Assembly (NCBI GenBank): GCA_036567205.1
Contig: DATCVA010000254.1
Location: 1 to 6,978 of the forward strand
Length of the DNA stretch: 6,978 bases
Reading direction: 5' to 3'
Origin: DATCVA01 sp036567205
Lineage (GTDB): Bacteria > Pseudomonadota > Gammaproteobacteria > Burkholderiales > Burkholderiaceae_B
Below are positions 5,059 through 6,978 of the stretch, one piece after another. The notes beneath the pieces are model-generated. The model ran no database searches and was not told where the DNA came from. It saw only the letters and a program-made list of their open reading frames with translations. The position numbers were made by a program, and so were the translations under genes. Every line of letters begins with the position of its first letter. Position 1 is the stretch's first letter.

Positions 5059-6741
5059 TTACATCCTTTCCGGGGCCGAAACCCCTAATAGATTCAGGCC
5101 GCTGGCCAGAACCTGGCGGGTAGCGTGAGCCAGGCGCAGGCGGGCCAGTTTAAGCTGCTCGTCGTCGACCAGAACACGCTCGGCGTTGTACCAGGCATGG
5201 AAGTCGGCGGCACAGTCGCGCAGCCAGAACGCAATGTGATGCGGCGCTAGTTCGTTGGATGCCTGGGCAATCGTGGCGGGATACTCGGCCAGCCGTTGCA
5301 TGAGCGCGAACTCGGACGGGGCTGCCAGCCTGGCGATGTCGGCGTTGCCAAGTTGCTCGGCCAGGCCTGATTGTCCGATCATTGAGCAAATACGAGCGTG
5401 CGCATACTGTATATAGTAAACCGGATTTTCTTCGCTTTTCGATAATGCCAGATCAATATCAAAGACAAATTCGGAATCGGCGCGCCGCTGGCTTAAAAAG
5501 AAACGTACGGCATCCTGGCCAACCCAGTCAATCAGGTCGCGCATGGTGACATAACTGCCGGCGCGCTTCGAGATTTTGACTTCGGCGCCGTCGCGCACGA
5601 CTTTGACCATTTTGTGCAGGATGTAATCGGGAAACTCTTTAGGAATACCAAGGCCCAGACCTTGCAGTCCTGCGCGCACCCGCGCAATGGTGCCGTGGTG
5701 GTCGCTGCCCTGAATGTTGATGGCGCGATGGTAGCCGCGCTCCCATTTAGCCACATGGTAGGCCACATCGGGCACGAAATAAGTGTAGCCGCCTTCAGAC
5801 TTGCGCATGACGCGGTCTTTGTCGTCGCCGGTGCCCAGTTCGGTGGTGCGCAGCCACAGCGCGCCTTCGTGCTCGTAAGTGTGGCCGGCTTCTATCAGGG
5901 CCTGTACTGTTTTATCGACGCGTCCACTGGTATAAAGCGAGCTTTCCAGGTAGAAATTATCGAATTTAAGGCCAAACGCCTGAAGGTCCAGATCTTGCTC
6001 TTTACGCAGGTAGGCGACCGCAAAGTGACGGATGTCATCCAGGTCGTCGATGTTTTTCGTTGCTGTGACCGAAGCTCCATCGGCAGCCTGAACAGTACCG
6101 CCGGCCAGGAAAGAATTGGCGATATCCAGGATGTAGTCGCCCTTGTAGCCATCGGCCGGGAAGTCGGGTGCATCGGGTGCGATGCCCTTGGCGCGGGCCT
6201 GTACGCTGATGGCCAGGTTATCAATTTGGTTGCCCGCGTCGTTGTAATAGAACTCGCGTGTTACGTCGTAGCCCTGGGCGCTAAACAAGCGGCAAAGCGC
6301 ATCGCCCAGCGCCGCCTGGCGTGAATGGCCTACATGCAAAGGCCCGGTGGGGTTGGCCGACACGAACTCGACCAGAACTTTTTCGTTGTTGGGGGGCAGA
6401 GTGCCGTATTTATCAGCCTCTGTCCAGATGACATCGAGCACGGCCTGGCGTGCGGCGCTGGTAAGGCGAAAATTGATAAAACCCGGTCCGGCGATTTCGG
6501 CCGAGGCAATCAGGGCTTGCATTTCGGGCTTGGCTTGCAGTCCGTCAACGATTTGTTGCGCGAGTTCGCGGGGATTGCGTTTGGCCGGCTTGGCCAGTTG
6601 CATGGCCACGTTGGTGGCGATATCGCCATGGGCGGCGACTTTGGGGCGCTCGAGCAGGATGTTGGGCGAGGCCTCGGGGACGATTTCGGCCACCGTGGCA
6701 CGAATTAGCGAAATAAGTTGTTGTTGTTGCCCAAGAAGCAT
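5059..6741 (-). CDS. argS: Arginyl-tRNA synthetase
   Basis: The 560-residue class I enzyme charges tRNA-Arg with arginine in the cytoplasm. The N-terminal add-on domain spans about 1-110 (RPKVAAHGDIATNVAMQLAK). The HIGH motif is HVGH at 136-139 in NPTGPLHVGHSRQA. The KMSKS-equivalent is KISKRAG at 389-395. YYIQYAHAR (442-450) opens the C-terminal DALR-type anticodon domain, which ends in the usual LNLLGVSAPERM. Length matches betaproteobacterial ArgS. ATG 6741 lacks a clear Shine-Dalgarno, but the N-terminus aligns with the family by eye. The last codons carry AGGATG, and the SPOR-protein gene follows after 9 bp, so the two form an operon. Confidence 0.97.
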   Translation of the reverse strand: MLLGQQQQLISLIRATVAEIVPEASPNILLERPKVAAHGDIATNVAMQLAKPAKRNPRELAQQIVDGLQAKPEMQALIASAEIAGPGFINFRLTSAARQAVLDVIWTEADKYGTLPPNNEKVLVEFVSANPTGPLHVGHSRQAALGDALCRLFSAQGYDVTREFYYNDAGNQIDNLAISVQARAKGIAPDAPDFPADGYKGDYILDIANSFLAGGTVQAADGASVTATKNIDDLDDIRHFAVAYLRKEQDLDLQAFGLKFDNFYLESSLYTSGRVDKTVQALIEAGHTYEHEGALWLRTTELGTGDDKDRVMRKSEGGYTYFVPDVAYHVAKWERGYHRAINIQGSDHHGTIARVRAGLQGLGLGIPKEFPDYILHKMVKVVRDGAEVKISKRAGSYVTMRDLIDWVGQDAVRFFLSQRRADSEFVFDIDLALSKSEENPVYYIQYAHARICSMIGQSGLAEQLGNADIARLAAPSEFALMQRLAEYPATIAQASNELAPHHIAFWLRDCAADFHAWYNAERVLVDDEQLKLARLRLAHATRQVLASGLNLLGVSAPERM

Positions 6742-6924
6742 AAGACGTTCGACTAATAGAGAGAAAGCAAAGCCCTGGCGGGCCGTGAAAGGACGCGATT
6801 GCAGGTACGAAACCGCCGCGAAATCCGGGAAGGGTTAAATGATAGCGTGATTTCCCTTATAGCGTTCTGATTTCCCCTTGTGGCCTGGACCTATAGTTGC
6901 TGTACCTGCTTGTTATATAAGGAA
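6742..6924. other. Non-coding argS upstream region with possible leader hairpin and short repeats
   Basis: This 183-bp gap lies between argS and an upstream leftward gene. On the reverse strand AAGGG-AAAT and ATTT-AA-CCCTT (plus 6830-6858) can form a 9-bp stem with a two-base bulge and a nine-base loop. TGATTTCCC occurs at 6848-6856 and 6868-6876, exactly 20 bp apart, and TAGCG at 6843-6847 and 6860-6864. TATAAG (reverse of 6856-6861) is a possible -10 element, but I found no convincing -35. No ORF with family-like content is visible. Confidence 0.35.
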
Positions 6925-6978
6925 TTACGCCGGAAGGGGCTGCCAGCCCAATTCATTTTGTAACCAATGGGCGTAGCC
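6925..6978 (-). CDS. C-terminal fragment of an unidentified gene upstream of argS
   Basis: From the window edge the reverse strand reads 17 codons, GYAHWLQNELGWQPLPA, and then stops at TAA (6927-6925). The composition (aromatic and Leu-rich, ending in LPA) looks like a genuine protein tail, and the orientation matches argS. Only the end is visible and I do not recognise the family. A chance open frame of this length cannot be excluded. Confidence 0.4.
   Translation of the reverse strand, partial: GYAHWLQNELGWQPLPA

Noticed and set aside
5614..6324. 236-codon open frame opposite argS
   Set aside because: It is antisense to an unmistakable argS; its protein shows no domain, and such frames are expected opposite GC-rich genes.
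6347..6838. 163-codon open frame opposite the start of argS and its leader
   Set aside because: It is mostly antisense to argS codons, with a low-complexity composition, no ribosome site and no domain.

Overview
The window looks like chromosomal DNA from a betaproteobacterium of the Alcaligenaceae type (Bordetella, Achromobacter and Pusillimonas relatives). The reasons are the protein resemblances, the argS / SPOR-protein / dsbA gene order, and a moderately high G+C content with AT-rich intergenic gaps. Genus is inferred from protein flavour only. No rRNA, tRNA, CRISPR array, insertion sequence or phage gene is visible.

Left part (1-1452): the N-terminal 90 residues of a MerR-family regulator of the LiuR type are read leftwards off the edge. 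It is divergent from a metallo-beta-lactamase-fold hydrolase (370-1452). The 99-bp gap between them holds a good sigma70-like promoter for the hydrolase. The 18-bp spacer of that promoter is filled exactly by a TTTACG/CGTAAA dyad, a likely operator for the MerR protein. The hydrolase has a complete metal-ligand set and a natural Gly/Ser-rich loop (GGGSGGGSGG).

Middle part (1479-3448): a LysE/RhtB-family amino-acid exporter (leftward, convergent with the hydrolase) is divergent from a cystathionine beta-lyase (metC, rightward). Their 146-bp shared control region carries two separate inverted repeats. One is a 20-bp near-palindrome (2157-2176) and the other a wider AT-rich dyad (2211-2236). The pairing suggests that the exporter handles a sulfur amino acid or a MetC product, but this is inference.

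Right part (3560-6741): three leftward genes are argS, a membrane-anchored SPOR-domain protein 9 bp behind it, and dsbA 173 bp further on. They give arginyl-tRNA synthetase, a probable septal peptidoglycan-binding protein and the periplasmic disulfide oxidase. dsbA and metC converge on a gap with two hairpins. Upstream of argS are a 183-bp non-coding leader with a possible hairpin and the last 17 codons of another leftward gene that I cannot identify.

Most of the window is ordinary housekeeping content, and I found no convincing undescribed multi-gene system. The points most worth checking are the two divergent control regions and the odd Gly/Ser loop.
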